DNA from: Stenotrophomonas geniculata ATCC 19374 = JCM 13324
GTDB lineage: Bacteria; Pseudomonadota; Gammaproteobacteria; Xanthomonadales; Xanthomonadaceae
Direction of reading: 5' to 3'
Length of the DNA: 64,000 nucleotides
Assembly (NCBI RefSeq): GCF_001431625.1
Contig: NZ_LLXT01000138.1
Coordinates: forward strand, 1-64,000
Positions 34,065 to 42,618 of this stretch are shown here, piece after piece; position 1 is the stretch's first letter; the number at the start of each line of letters is the position of its first letter. A program made the translations under genes and the position numbers. Below the pieces are notes generated by a model. It was given only the letters and a program-made list of their open reading frames with translations. It was not told the origin of the DNA and did not search any database.

Positions 34065-35783
34065 TCAACGCGCGGCAGGGTCTTCGCGTCGCTCGCGGCG
34101 TACCCGTGCGCGGGTGCGGTACAGGCGGCTGTCCGCTTTCTGGATGGTGTCGGCCACCGGTTCGCCAGGCGTGTTGATGGCTGCACCCATCGAGAACGCG
34201 CTGGGCGAGAGCGCTGCGTGGTCCTGGTACCAATGCTCCAGTTCGCTCAACCGGCCGTCCGCAGGCGCGACCAGTACCACCATGAACTCGTCGCCACCCA
34301 GCCGTACCACGGTCTCGTCCTTGCCCAGCGGCGAGCGCAGGAGCGTGGCGAACTCGACAAGCACGGCATCGCCACGGCGGTGGCCCTGGGTGTCGTTGAT
34401 GTGCTTGAAATGGTCCAGATCGAACATCACGCAGGCCCAGCGCTCGTCAATCAGTTCATCCAGCCGGTGCAGGTAACGCCGGTTGTAGCACTGGGTGAGC
34501 GGATCCTTGAAGGACATCTCGCGCAGCTGCTGCTCCTGCATCCGCAGCGCGGTGACGTCCTGGGCATGCCCCAGCACATAGGGTGGGCTGGCTTCGTTGT
34601 CGAGCACGTTGTGGTACGCCCAGTAGTGACGCGTACCATCGGCGGCAATCAGCTCGATCACGCCAGCGTCGGTGTGGTTTGCCTGGATCCGGGCGAGGTA
34701 GGCCCTGAAACCTTCACGTTTTTCCGGCGGCATCAAGTCACACAGGCTGCGCCCGATCATCTGGCTTTCCTCGAAGCCCAGCGATTGCACGGCCGCCGGA
34801 TTCACCGAGGTCAATGTGCCGTCCAGCGTGTGGGTGCAGATCAGGCCCAGGCTGTAGTGGAACAGCCGACGGTAGCGGGTTTCGCTCGCTTCCAGCGCGT
34901 CCAGCGCGGCTCGTTCGTCCGTGATGTCCTGGATCGCCCCGACCAGGCGCGGATGGCCGTCGACCTGTTGCCGGCTGCCGACCACCCGGGTCCAGATCGC
35001 ACGACCGTCGGCCGTGGTCATCGGTAGCTGTACTTCCCAGGAAGCGCCTTCGTCGATACAGCGCTTTACCGCAGCCTGGATGATATTGCGGCTGTCCTCG
35101 CGATAGAACGAGAGTGCGGTCTCCAACGTAGGCTCGAAGTTGCTGCGTACGCCATGCAACTGCTTGGTTTCCCGTGTCCAGCGCACCTCGTTGGTCAGCA
35201 GGTCCATCTCCCAGCCGCCTACCCGTGCGGCACGGTTGGTACGCTCCAGGAAGTCCTCACTGCGTTTCAGCTCGCGATGCAGCGCCTTGGCCTGGCCAAC
35301 CTGCGCCATCAGGGTGCTGCGCTGTTCCAGCACCTGGGTGGTGACCCGAGCCAGATGCACCATCAGTTCGCGCTGGGAGGGGGACAGCACACCGGGCATC
35401 GGGTCGAGCAGGCACAGCGTGCCGATACGTGCGCCGTGCGACGAGCCCAGAGGGATGCCAGCGTAGTGGCGGATGCGCGGCCCAGCGGTGACCAGTGGAT
35501 TGGTGGAAAAGCGTGGGTCCTGGCGCGCGTCGGGTATCTCGAACAGCTCGTCCTGGCGTATGGCATGGGTGCAGAAGGAGATCTCGCGGGCGGTCTCGCT
35601 GACGCCCTCCAGGCCGATGTTGGCCTTGAACCATTGGCGGTCTTCGGCCACCACGGTGATCAGGCCCATGGTCAGGCCGGTCGCGGCGCGGGCCGCGGCG
35701 ACGATGGCATCGAACACCGGCTCCGGTGGCGTATCCAACAGGTGCAGTCGTTCGATCTCGAGCAGTCGTTCGGCTTCGTCCAT
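34065..35783 (-). CDS. GAF-PAS-PAS-GGDEF diguanylate cyclase
   Basis: A 572-residue cytoplasmic signalling protein. A GAF domain covers residues about 20-155 (EISFCTHAIRQDELFEIPDA, IGTLCLLD), then two PAS domains at about 185-305 and 315-425, and a GGDEF domain from about 430 with an intact RLGGDEFMVVL. No RxxD inhibitory site precedes the GGDEF motif. The protein should make c-di-GMP in response to a ligand or redox/light signal through GAF or PAS. No membrane segment is seen. The ATG at 35781 gives MDEAERLLEIERL. It does not adjoin the amyloid operon, but could feed its VpsR-like regulator, which is speculation. Confidence 0.9.
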   Translation of the reverse strand: MDEAERLLEIERLHLLDTPPEPVFDAIVAAARAATGLTMGLITVVAEDRQWFKANIGLEGVSETAREISFCTHAIRQDELFEIPDARQDPRFSTNPLVTAGPRIRHYAGIPLGSSHGARIGTLCLLDPMPGVLSPSQRELMVHLARVTTQVLEQRSTLMAQVGQAKALHRELKRSEDFLERTNRAARVGGWEMDLLTNEVRWTRETKQLHGVRSNFEPTLETALSFYREDSRNIIQAAVKRCIDEGASWEVQLPMTTADGRAIWTRVVGSRQQVDGHPRLVGAIQDITDERAALDALEASETRYRRLFHYSLGLICTHTLDGTLTSVNPAAVQSLGFEESQMIGRSLCDLMPPEKREGFRAYLARIQANHTDAGVIELIAADGTRHYWAYHNVLDNEASPPYVLGHAQDVTALRMQEQQLREMSFKDPLTQCYNRRYLHRLDELIDERWACVMFDLDHFKHINDTQGHRRGDAVLVEFATLLRSPLGKDETVVRLGGDEFMVVLVAPADGRLSELEHWYQDHAALSPSAFSMGAAINTPGEPVADTIQKADSRLYRTRARVRRERREDPAAR

Positions 35784-35903
35784 GGCGCTTTTCAGGGCTG
35801 GGTGGCGAGGGCGGTTGCGGCGGCTGGCTGGCGCTACGCTAGTGCGCGCGCCGTTATGTATCGCCACGGCGGGGTGATGCCGATGTGAGGTGGGCGCGCC
35901 GGC

Positions 35904-36101
35904 TCAGTGCTGTTGGAGCGATGCCTGCAAGGCGGTGGCCAGTGCAGCGTCTCCGGACACCAGGTCCTGCCAGCGCAGTGTGATGCCCTTGCGCCGCCCC
36001 TTCTCAACCAGCTTGAGTCCCTCAGGGGCCACGGTGAGAGTGTAGGGTTGGCCGTCGATGTGCAGTTCGCGGCGCAGTGGTTTGTCGAGCGGGGTCATCA
36101 T
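35904..36101 (-). CDS. Small conserved protein, unknown function
   Basis: A 65-residue soluble protein. The pattern LRRELHIDGQPYTLTVAPEGLKLVEKGRRKGITLRWQDLVSGD suggests a compact beta-sheet. Its ATG overlaps the stop of the glycosylase gene (ATGA; a second ATG follows directly), so it is translated from that mRNA. The function is not recognised. Confidence 0.65.
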   Translation of the reverse strand: MMTPLDKPLRRELHIDGQPYTLTVAPEGLKLVEKGRRKGITLRWQDLVSGDAALATALQASLQQH

Positions 36102-36778
36102 CGTTTCCTCGCTGGGGCGGAAGCGCGACGTGGCTGGATCGATACGTGACGGTGATCACGGATGTGCCAACGCCAGGGGAAATCAACAGCGCGGGTGATG
36201 CCGATGCGGGGCCCAACCACTGGATCCCCCGGGGGCCGCACGCCATCGCTGGCGATGACAATGCCGTGGCTGCCAGTCACCAGGTCGGCGCCGTCGAAAC
36301 TGCGGTCCAGCCCGAATGCCTGCGAGAGCTTGCCGGGGCCGCTGGCCAGATCGTGGTCCCGGCGCGCGGCGGGGCGCAGCTCGTGCATGCGCTCAAGGCC
36401 CGCCAGCGGCTCGACGGCCCGCAGCAGCACCGCCACCCCTTCACCGACCTCTCCGCAGACCACGTTGCTGCCCCAGTGCATGCCGTAGGTGAAGTAGACA
36501 TACAGGTGCCCGGCCTCACCGAACATGCTGGCCGTGCGCGGCGTCTGCCCGCGATAGGAGTGCGCCGCCGGATCGGCGCTGCCCGCGTACGCTTCGACTT
36601 CAACGATGCGACCCGTTCGGCCATCGTCACGGACCAGAAGTTTGTTGAGCAGCTCGGGCGCAACCTCGACGGGTGGGCGCCGGTAGAAGCTGCGGGGGAG
36701 GATCTGAAGAGCGGCGGGCAACCAATCCGGCACGGTAGAGGCAGGCTCGGGCAAACGGTGATGGCACTGTGGCACCAA
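36098..36778 (-). CDS. Mpg/AAG-type DNA-3-methyladenine glycosylase
   Basis: About 226 residues if started at the TTG at 36776-36778. The family core begins ILPRSFYRRPPVEVAPELLNKLLV, followed by GRIVEVEAYAG with the catalytic Glu, HSYRGQTPRTASMFGEAGHLYVYFTYGMHW and NVVCG, and LASGPGKLSQAFG. The enzyme removes alkylated purines such as 3-methyladenine. No ATG is available. A GTG at 36731-36733 (VPDWLPAALQ) is another possible start, so the N-terminus is unsettled. It overlaps the 65-residue gene and follows the CDF gene by 27 bp, suggesting one transcript. Confidence 0.85.
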   Translation of the reverse strand: MVPQCHHRLPEPASTVPDWLPAALQILPRSFYRRPPVEVAPELLNKLLVRDDGRTGRIVEVEAYAGSADPAAHSYRGQTPRTASMFGEAGHLYVYFTYGMHWGSNVVCGEVGEGVAVLLRAVEPLAGLERMHELRPAARRDHDLASGPGKLSQAFGLDRSFDGADLVTGSHGIVIASDGVRPPGDPVVGPRIGITRAVDFPWRWHIRDHRHVSIQPRRASAPARKR

Positions 36779-36805
36779 ACAGGTGAAACGGGCGCAGACG
36801 CAGTG

Positions 36806-37765
36806 TCATTCCTGCGCAGGCGGAGCGGCCAGTGCCGCTCTCCGTGCGGCATAGACCTCCGGTGTCTGTGGCTTGATGAACAGCGCCACCAGTTCCGGAT
36901 ATTCGCGCTTCACGGCTGATTCGATGCGGGTGATGCACGCCTCGATCTGGGGTGTCTTCCGGTCATCCTCGAATTCCGCGCTGAGCATGGCCACGACCTG
37001 TTCGGGGCCCATCTGCATGGTGGTCACGCCATTGGCGCGGCGCAGGTCCGGATCGGTTTCGGCCACGGCCATGATCCGCTCAGCCACCGCAGGATGGGCC
37101 GGCTCGCCCACCAGCAGTCCCTTGGTTTCGCGTGCGAGAAGAAAGGCGGTGGCGGCAAGCACGCCGGCGATGCACAGCGACGCCACACCATCAAGCACCG
37201 GCATGTCCAGGACCTGGGCGGCCACGAGCCCGATCAGTGCGAAACCCAGGCCCAGCAGGGCCGCGCTATCCTCCAGCAGCACGGTAAAGGTGGAAGGATC
37301 CTTGCTGCGGCGGAACGCTTCGAAGTAGCCGAGCTTGCCCTTGGTGCGCCGGAACTCGCGCAGCGCCACCCACCATGAAGCCCCTTCGAACAGGATGGAG
37401 ATGCCCAGCACGCTGTAGCTCAACGCGTGGTTGGTGGCCGGCTCCGGCTGGCGGATGTGCTGGATACCTTCGTAGGCCGAAACGCCGGCGCCGGCGGCGA
37501 ACACCAGCAGGGCGACGATGAAGCTCCAGAAGTACAGTTCGCGGCCGTAGCCGAACGGATGTACCGGGTCTGGCGCCTTGCCGGCGCGGCGCAGCCCGTA
37601 CAGCAGCAGCACCTCGTTGAGGGTGTCGACCAGCGAATGCACGCCCTCGCTGAGCATGGCCGAGCTGCCGGAGATGCCGGCGGCGATGAACTTGGCGATG
37701 GCAATGGCCAGGTTGCCCGCGAGGGCGGCGTAGATGACCAGGCGGGAACCAGTGGGGGCAGACAT
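36806..37765 (-). CDS. Cation diffusion facilitator (CDF) metal efflux transporter
   Basis: A 319-residue inner-membrane cation/proton antiporter. Six helices carry the metal-site patterns SEGVHSLVDTLNEVLLLYG (HxxxD) and FEGASWWVALREF, with LLEDSAALLGLGFALIG as the second site. A soluble C-terminal domain follows. The pattern LEDSAAL and the extended loop HPFGYGRELYFWSF are typical of the large CDF group (FieF/ZitB relatives). The metal is not certain. The ATG at 37765 gives MSAPTGSRL; an ATG at 37813 (MPVRKIREP) with GGGGAC upstream is an alternative. Confidence 0.88.
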   Translation of the reverse strand: MSAPTGSRLVIYAALAGNLAIAIAKFIAAGISGSSAMLSEGVHSLVDTLNEVLLLYGLRRAGKAPDPVHPFGYGRELYFWSFIVALLVFAAGAGVSAYEGIQHIRQPEPATNHALSYSVLGISILFEGASWWVALREFRRTKGKLGYFEAFRRSKDPSTFTVLLEDSAALLGLGFALIGLVAAQVLDMPVLDGVASLCIAGVLAATAFLLARETKGLLVGEPAHPAVAERIMAVAETDPDLRRANGVTTMQMGPEQVVAMLSAEFEDDRKTPQIEACITRIESAVKREYPELVALFIKPQTPEVYAARRAALAAPPAQE

Positions 37766-37989
37766 GAAGGCAAGGGGGAGGGCAGGTGGCTCCCTGATCT
37801 TCCGGACGGGCATGTCCCCGGGATGTGCAGGTGCCCGATGTGCCGGGGCCGGGCAGGGCCTAAGTGCCGCCGTGATCAAGCCGGTTAGGCGACGTGACTG
37901 CGGACGCCAGGCCCTACGCTGGATCAGTCCTCGTTGCCGATCCTGTTCGAAACGACGTTGGCTATTTTCCCTGACCTGAAGAGACATCG

Positions 37990-38244
37990 ATGAATCACAA
38001 ATTTCCCTGGTACGCCCTTATCAGCCTGGCGCTCTGCGCTACCGTCGCATCGATCTCCAGCACCCTGCTGTACATTGCGGGTCGCACGTTTGTTGCAGTG
38101 GCAGGTGCAGCCCCGATCGCAAGCTGGGGACGCCCTGGATACGGGCTACTGATCGTCATCGGGTTCCTCGCGCTGGCGACCTGGTACTTCGGCGCGCGCG
38201 CGAAGGCCGCGCAGAAGGCTCTGCCGGTCCGCTTCTTCATCTGA
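37990..38244 (+). CDS. Small two-helix membrane protein, unknown function
   Basis: An 84-residue protein with hydrophobic segments YALISLALCATVASISSTLLY and YGLLIVIGFLALATWYFGA and a basic tail. GAAGAGA precedes the ATG at 37990. It is divergent from the CDF gene across 224 bp that hold no other gene and no clear regulatory site. The function is not recognised. Confidence 0.65.
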   Translation: MNHKFPWYALISLALCATVASISSTLLYIAGRTFVAVAGAAPIASWGRPGYGLLIVIGFLALATWYFGARAKAAQKALPVRFFI

Positions 38245-38263
38245 TACCACCGTTTGGGCCCGG

Positions 38264-38289
38264 GGTGCCGGCCAGCGGCCGGCACTACC
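38264..38289. repeat. Single SMAG repeat (GCCGGCCAGCGGCCGGC type)
   Basis: GGTGCCGGCCAGCGGCCGGC followed by ACTACC lies 3 bp past the stop of the TetR gene. It could act as a transcript-end hairpin for that gene or the small membrane protein gene. Confidence 0.78.
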
Positions 38290-38291
38290 GT

Positions 38292-38936
38292 TCAATCCCC
38301 CATCACCCGCCCGATGGCATCGGCCAGCAGAGTGCGCACCCGCGCCGGCGGCAGGTCCGGATCGCGCACCGCACGCATCGCCAGGCCCTCCACCAGCAAC
38401 CGCAGCAACAGGGTGCGGCCGGCAATCCGTTCTTCGTCCAGCGCCCGGCCAAGGCTTGCATCACGCTGTCGCAGCCAGGCCTGGATGGCGGCGCTGGTCT
38501 GGTTGTCGTGGGTACGCAGCACAGCGGCCAGCTCCGGATCGCGATGGGCCTCGGCATTGATCTCCGCATACAGCGCAACGCTGGCAATCGCGTTGCCGTG
38601 AATCGGCAGCACCTCACCGCGCGCCCATTGCTGATAGCACTCCAGCAGCCCGTCGACCAGGTCGGAGGCCGCCGGCATCTCGCTGATCGAGGCCTGGTCG
38701 TGGCGCAGCTGGCGTTCGATCAGGGCCAGGATCAAGGCGCGCTTGTTGGCGAAATAGCGGTACATCAGCCCCTGGCTGATCTCGGCCTCGGCGGCGATAT
38801 CGCCGATGGAACCGGCATGGAAGCCGCGGGTGATGAAGCACTTCTGGGCGGCGTCGAGTATGCGGCGGCGCTGGGCCTCGGCATGGGCCGCAGTGGGATC
38901 TTCGGAGGTCGGGGCTACGGCGGATTTCGGCGTCAT
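38292..38936 (-). CDS. TetR-family regulator of the receptor-phosphatase operon
   Basis: A 214-residue repressor. The HTH domain has RRRILDAAQKCFITRGFHAGSIGDIAAEAEISQGLMYRYFANKRALILALIE (residues about 23-75), followed by a helical ligand-binding domain. It is divergent from a TonB receptor gene, with a perfect 7-bp dyad between them, so autoregulation and control of the receptor are likely. It is not a close relative of the two siderophore TetRs (different core and C-terminus). The inducer is unknown. Confidence 0.84.
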   Translation of the reverse strand: MTPKSAVAPTSEDPTAAHAEAQRRRILDAAQKCFITRGFHAGSIGDIAAEAEISQGLMYRYFANKRALILALIERQLRHDQASISEMPAASDLVDGLLECYQQWARGEVLPIHGNAIASVALYAEINAEAHRDPELAAVLRTHDNQTSAAIQAWLRQRDASLGRALDEERIAGRTLLLRLLVEGLAMRAVRDPDLPPARVRTLLADAIGRVMGD

Positions 38937-38985
38937 TGCGTGAGGTCAGGGCGTCCAGAGGCGGGATAGTACGTCACAAAAGATG

Positions 38986-39003
38986 TGAATGAACGGTCAT
39001 TCA
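38986..39003. promoter_or_regulatory. Probable TetR operator between divergent TetR and receptor genes
   Basis: TGAATGA and TCATTCA flank a 4-nt ACGG centre, an 18-bp dyad. Such TGAATGA half sites (often ATGAATGACC) are common TetR-family operators. It lies 50 bp upstream of the TetR start and about 57 bp before the receptor start. Confidence 0.7.
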
Positions 39004-39059
39004 TTTGTAATTCCCGCCTCCCAGACTGCGCCGGCCTTCTCCTTCCGCGAATGAGTCCG

Positions 39060-41348
39060 ATGCGCCACGCCACGTTGCACCGCCCGTTGCTCACCCTCGC
39101 CATCGCTGCCGCTCTGCCGGCGCTGGCCCATGCCGAAGAAAGTCCAACTGCGGATGCCAGCGCATCCGCTGATGCAGCGCGCACCGTGGTCGCCCTCGAC
39201 CAGGTGATGGTGACCGCGCAGAAGCGCGCTACCAACCTGCAGGAGACGCCGATCTCGGTGTCGGTGGTCGATGCCGAAGCGCTGAAGGATCGCAGCGCGA
39301 TCTCACTCGGCAGCCTGTCTGATGGTTCCATCCCGTCGCTGCGGGTCACACCGTTCGCCACCCGCAGTTCTGCACTGAACATCGGCATCCGTGGCGTCGG
39401 CGCCTCCGGCGACGCCAACCAACCCGCACGCGATGCCGGCGTCGGCATCTACGTCGACGGTGTGTTCATGGGCCGTGCGCAGGGCCTGGGCAGCATGCTC
39501 TACGACGTGGAGCGCATCGAAGTGCTGAAGGGCCCGCAGGGCACGCTGTTCGGCCGCAACACCGAAGGTGGCGCGGTGAGCATCGTGACCAAGGCACCGA
39601 CCGGCGAGTTTGGCGGAAGCGTCAGCGCGGGTGTGTCCAACTTCAGCGGCTACAACAGCGCGCTGCACCTGGACCTGCCCAAGCTGGGCGATGTCAGCTT
39701 CAAGATCGACGCCGTGCAGGCCAAACGCGGCGGCACCACCGACAACCCGATGCGCGGTGAGCGCGACTTCAACAGCTACGACAAGCGCGGCGCACGCCTG
39801 AGCGCGTTGTGGCAACCGAGCGATGACTTCTCGCTGCTGTACGCGTTTGATCGCTCCTACGACGCCACCACGCCGTACCACACCCAGGTGCTGGTGCCGG
39901 GCGCCTACCTCAGCCCGCTGCAGAAGGCCGGTGCCAGCCAGGACCGTCGCGACAGTGCCATCCTGGGCGGACCGCAGAAAGACAACATCGGCCGTACCAG
40001 TGGCCATCTGTTGAGCCTGTCATGGACGTTGAGTGACGCCCTCGAGTTGAAGTCGATCAGTTCCTACCGCGAGTTGACCCAGGGCCAGTTCGACATGGGC
40101 CTGGTCGACGCGATCTCTGCCTATGGTGGTGCTGGCACGCCGTTCGGCCGCTACAGTCTGGCGCAGGTCTACCAGCACCAGTACAGCCAGGAGTTCCAGT
40201 TGATCGGCAACACCTCGCAGGTGCAGTTCCTCGGCGGCGCGTTCTATTACCACGAAACCGCAGGCGATAACGCGCAGACGCCGAACATGCTGGTTTGGGG
40301 GCCGGGCGGCAACAGCTATACGGTGAACCCGGCGACCAGCCCGCTGGATCTTTCCCGTGTACGGATCGACCGCGCCAGCAAGGCGTGGACCGACAGCCTG
40401 GGCGTGTTCGGCCAGGCCACGTGGACGCCCGAAGCGCTGCAGCGACTGCACCTGACTGCCGGCGGTCGCTACACTCGTGACGACAAGAAGGGCAGCCTGT
40501 ACATCGTCAATGGCGCGGCAACGAACCTTGCGTTCAAGGACCGCTGGAGCCGCTTCGACCCGATGGTCAACATTGCCTATGACCTCGGCGAACACGCGAT
40601 GGTCTATGCCAAGTACAGCACCGGCTTCAAGGCCGGCGGCGCCAACTCGCGTTCGACCAATTACTCGGCATTCGGTCCAGAGGAAGTAGCGGCCTATGAG
40701 CTGGGCTTCAAATCGCAGTTCTGGGACAACCGTGCGCGCCTGAACCTGGCGGTGTTCGATTCGACCATCGCGCACAAGCAGATGGACTTCTCGCTGCCGT
40801 TCGACCCGAACAGCGGTGAAACCCGCACCACCATGGTCACCACCAATGCGCTGAGCGATGGAAAGTCGCGGGGTGCGGAGCTGGAGTTCAACGCGATGCC
40901 GGTGGACAACCTCACGCTCGGCCTCAACTACGCCTACACGAAGATCGATTCGCAGACCGCAACAGACCCGTTCGGCGCCGGCGTGCAGGTGACCGTGCAG
41001 CCGCTGCTGGCCCCGAAAAATGCAGGAAGCCTGTCGGTGGACTACCTGGTGCCGTTCGCCAACTTCTCGGCACTGAAGTTCCATGTGGATGGCAACTGGT
41101 CCGATGGCTACTACACCAGCGAGTACGACCAGATGCTCACCGACAGCTCCTTCGTGGTGAATGCACGGGTGGCACTGGTGGATGTGCCGGTCAACAGCAC
41201 CGGCGCCACGATGTCGTTCTCGTTGTGGGCACGCAACCTGCTCGATGAGCAGCACCTGTTCTACAAGATCAACAGCGCGGCGCTGGGCCAGAGCGGCATC
41301 TTCAACGACCCGCGTACTTTCGGCCTGGAAATGGCCGTCAATTTCTGA
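39060..41348 (+). CDS. TonB-dependent receptor (Sphingomonad/Caulobacter type)
   Basis: A 762-residue outer-membrane receptor. The signal peptide (LLTLAIAAALPALAHAEE) is followed by a TonB-box-like VVALDQVMVTAQKRATNLQETPISVSVVDAEAL, typical of the broad substrate class rather than siderophore receptors. The plug has IGIRGVGASG, VYVDGVFMG-like IYVDGVFMG, IEVLKGPQGTLFGRNTEGGAV and IVTKAP. The barrel ends LEMAVNF. I chose the ATG at 39060, though an ATG at 39051 is also possible. It precedes an exported phosphatase by 17 bp, so a phosphorylated ligand is a reasonable guess. Confidence 0.88.
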   Translation: MRHATLHRPLLTLAIAAALPALAHAEESPTADASASADAARTVVALDQVMVTAQKRATNLQETPISVSVVDAEALKDRSAISLGSLSDGSIPSLRVTPFATRSSALNIGIRGVGASGDANQPARDAGVGIYVDGVFMGRAQGLGSMLYDVERIEVLKGPQGTLFGRNTEGGAVSIVTKAPTGEFGGSVSAGVSNFSGYNSALHLDLPKLGDVSFKIDAVQAKRGGTTDNPMRGERDFNSYDKRGARLSALWQPSDDFSLLYAFDRSYDATTPYHTQVLVPGAYLSPLQKAGASQDRRDSAILGGPQKDNIGRTSGHLLSLSWTLSDALELKSISSYRELTQGQFDMGLVDAISAYGGAGTPFGRYSLAQVYQHQYSQEFQLIGNTSQVQFLGGAFYYHETAGDNAQTPNMLVWGPGGNSYTVNPATSPLDLSRVRIDRASKAWTDSLGVFGQATWTPEALQRLHLTAGGRYTRDDKKGSLYIVNGAATNLAFKDRWSRFDPMVNIAYDLGEHAMVYAKYSTGFKAGGANSRSTNYSAFGPEEVAAYELGFKSQFWDNRARLNLAVFDSTIAHKQMDFSLPFDPNSGETRTTMVTTNALSDGKSRGAELEFNAMPVDNLTLGLNYAYTKIDSQTATDPFGAGVQVTVQPLLAPKNAGSLSVDYLVPFANFSALKFHVDGNWSDGYYTSEYDQMLTDSSFVVNARVALVDVPVNSTGATMSFSLWARNLLDEQHLFYKINSAALGQSGIFNDPRTFGLEMAVNF

Positions 41349-41365
41349 TTCGAACGGAGAGCCCC

Positions 41366-42262
41366 ATGAAGATCCGCCATACCGAACTCGCCCTGGCCCT
41401 GATGCTGAGCCTGCCGATGGCCGCAACCGCGGTTGCCGCCGACGCATCGCAGGCGGCTTCCACGAAGGCGACGACCGCCGCCAATGTGAAGCCTGTCGCC
41501 GCCGACGCACAGCGGGTGATTCCGCTGCAGGGCGCCTGGAACGTACGTACGTTCGCCGGCCTGCAGGGTCGCCACGGCCGGATTCCAGCCAATGCGTTCG
41601 TGCGTACCGCCGACCTCGGCCGCCTCACCGATGCCGACCGTGATGCCCTGGTCGCCGCGGGCGTGAAGCTGGACATCGACCTGCGCACCGCCGATGAGGA
41701 AGCACAGTCGCCGGACCTGCTGGCCCGCGATGATCGTTTCAATTATCAGCGCATCTCGCTGATGGGCACCGAGAAGATGGACCTGCAGAAGATGATGGCC
41801 AGCTTCCCGGATTCGTTGGGCGAAGCCTATGTGCAGTGGCTGGACCACAGCCAGCCGCAGTTCAAGCAGGTGTTCCGGCGCATCGCCGCGCAGCAGGATG
41901 GTGCGGTGCTGTTCCATTGCACGGCCGGCAAGGACCGCACCGGCATCATCGCCGGCCTGTTGCTGGACCTGGCCGGCGTGTCGAAGGCCGAGATCGTGCA
42001 CAACTACGCGATCTCCGCGCATTACCTGGAAGGGCAGCCGAAGGACAGCGCGATGAACGCGCAGCTCATGGCGCTGGTCAAGCAGAACCCGGAGATCGGT
42101 CGCAAGATGGCGGGCATGGCAGGTACTGCGCCGGACAACATGGAGCAGTTCCTGGCGGCGCTGCACAGCCAGTATGGTGGTGCGGAGGGTTACCTGAAGG
42201 CGATCGGGGTCAGCGAACAGGAGATCCAGCAGTTGAAGGTGCGGCTGGGGCAGGCCGGCTGA
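41366..42262 (+). CDS. Exported tyrosine-phosphatase-like protein (Y_phosphatase3)
   Basis: A 298-residue protein with a signal peptide (LALALMLSLPMAATAVAAD). The catalytic P-loop is HCTAGKDRTG with C185 and R191. Upstream LDIDLRTADEEAQSPD and FNYQRISL match the tyrosine/inositol-phosphatase group (MptpB-like). It would act in the periplasm on protein phosphotyrosine, inositol phosphate or a phospholipid. It follows the TonB receptor by 17 bp with GGAGAG upstream. Coupling to an outer-membrane importer suggests removal of phosphate from an imported compound, which is inferred from gene order. Confidence 0.86.
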   Translation: MKIRHTELALALMLSLPMAATAVAADASQAASTKATTAANVKPVAADAQRVIPLQGAWNVRTFAGLQGRHGRIPANAFVRTADLGRLTDADRDALVAAGVKLDIDLRTADEEAQSPDLLARDDRFNYQRISLMGTEKMDLQKMMASFPDSLGEAYVQWLDHSQPQFKQVFRRIAAQQDGAVLFHCTAGKDRTGIIAGLLLDLAGVSKAEIVHNYAISAHYLEGQPKDSAMNAQLMALVKQNPEIGRKMAGMAGTAPDNMEQFLAALHSQYGGAEGYLKAIGVSEQEIQQLKVRLGQAG

Positions 42263-42264
42263 TA

Positions 42265-42365
42265 GGTAGTACCGGCCGCTGGCCGGCTCCCCTTTGACGT
42301 CCAGAGACCGAAGGAGTGCCGGCCAGCGGCCGGCATTACCCGCAGCCAGGCGGCCTGGCTCTACT
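42265..42365. repeat. Three SMAG repeats
   Basis: Copies at 42265-42290 (GTAGTACCGGCCGCTGGCCG), 42316-42340 (GCCGGCCAGCGGCCGGC, inverted) and 42342-42365 (AGCCAGGCGGCCTGGCTC, inverted, ending CTAC). The first two face each other as a dimer. The last supplies the TAG stop of the small membrane protein gene. Confidence 0.85.
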
Positions 42366-42618
42366 GATCGGGTTTCACCCTTACCACCCGTTTCCGGTAC
42401 TCATACACATTGTCACCGCGGATGCGCTTTTCCTCGGTGCCGGTGACCCGGGCCACCTGCTGGTCTGAACCGGTCACGGGCTGTGCCTCGATTTCGGTCT
42501 CGTGCTCGAAGGAGTGCGATTTGTCGGTGTTGCGGTAATAGCGGTACAGCGCCCAGTACAGCGCGGTTGCGCCGGCTGGACCTGCCGCCAACAGCCAAAG
42601 GCCACTGTCGTCGCTCAT
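42361..42618 (-). CDS. Small membrane-anchored protein of the SPFH/zinc-ribbon module
   Basis: An 85-residue protein with one helix at about 6-24 (LWLLAAGPAGATALYWALY) and a charged cytoplasmic tail (RVTGTEEKRIRGDNVYEYRKRVVRVKP). It overlaps the zinc-ribbon gene by 4 bp (ATGA). No family is recognised. Its place in the module suggests a membrane anchor for the complex. Its stop lies in a SMAG repeat. Confidence 0.65.
   Translation of the reverse strand: MSDDSGLWLLAAGPAGATALYWALYRYYRNTDKSHSFEHETEIEAQPVTGSDQQVARVTGTEEKRIRGDNVYEYRKRVVRVKPDQ

Noticed and set aside
3971..42365. CRISPR array
   Set aside because: The repeats are palindromic, scattered in both orientations between genes and not regularly spaced; they match SMAG repeats.
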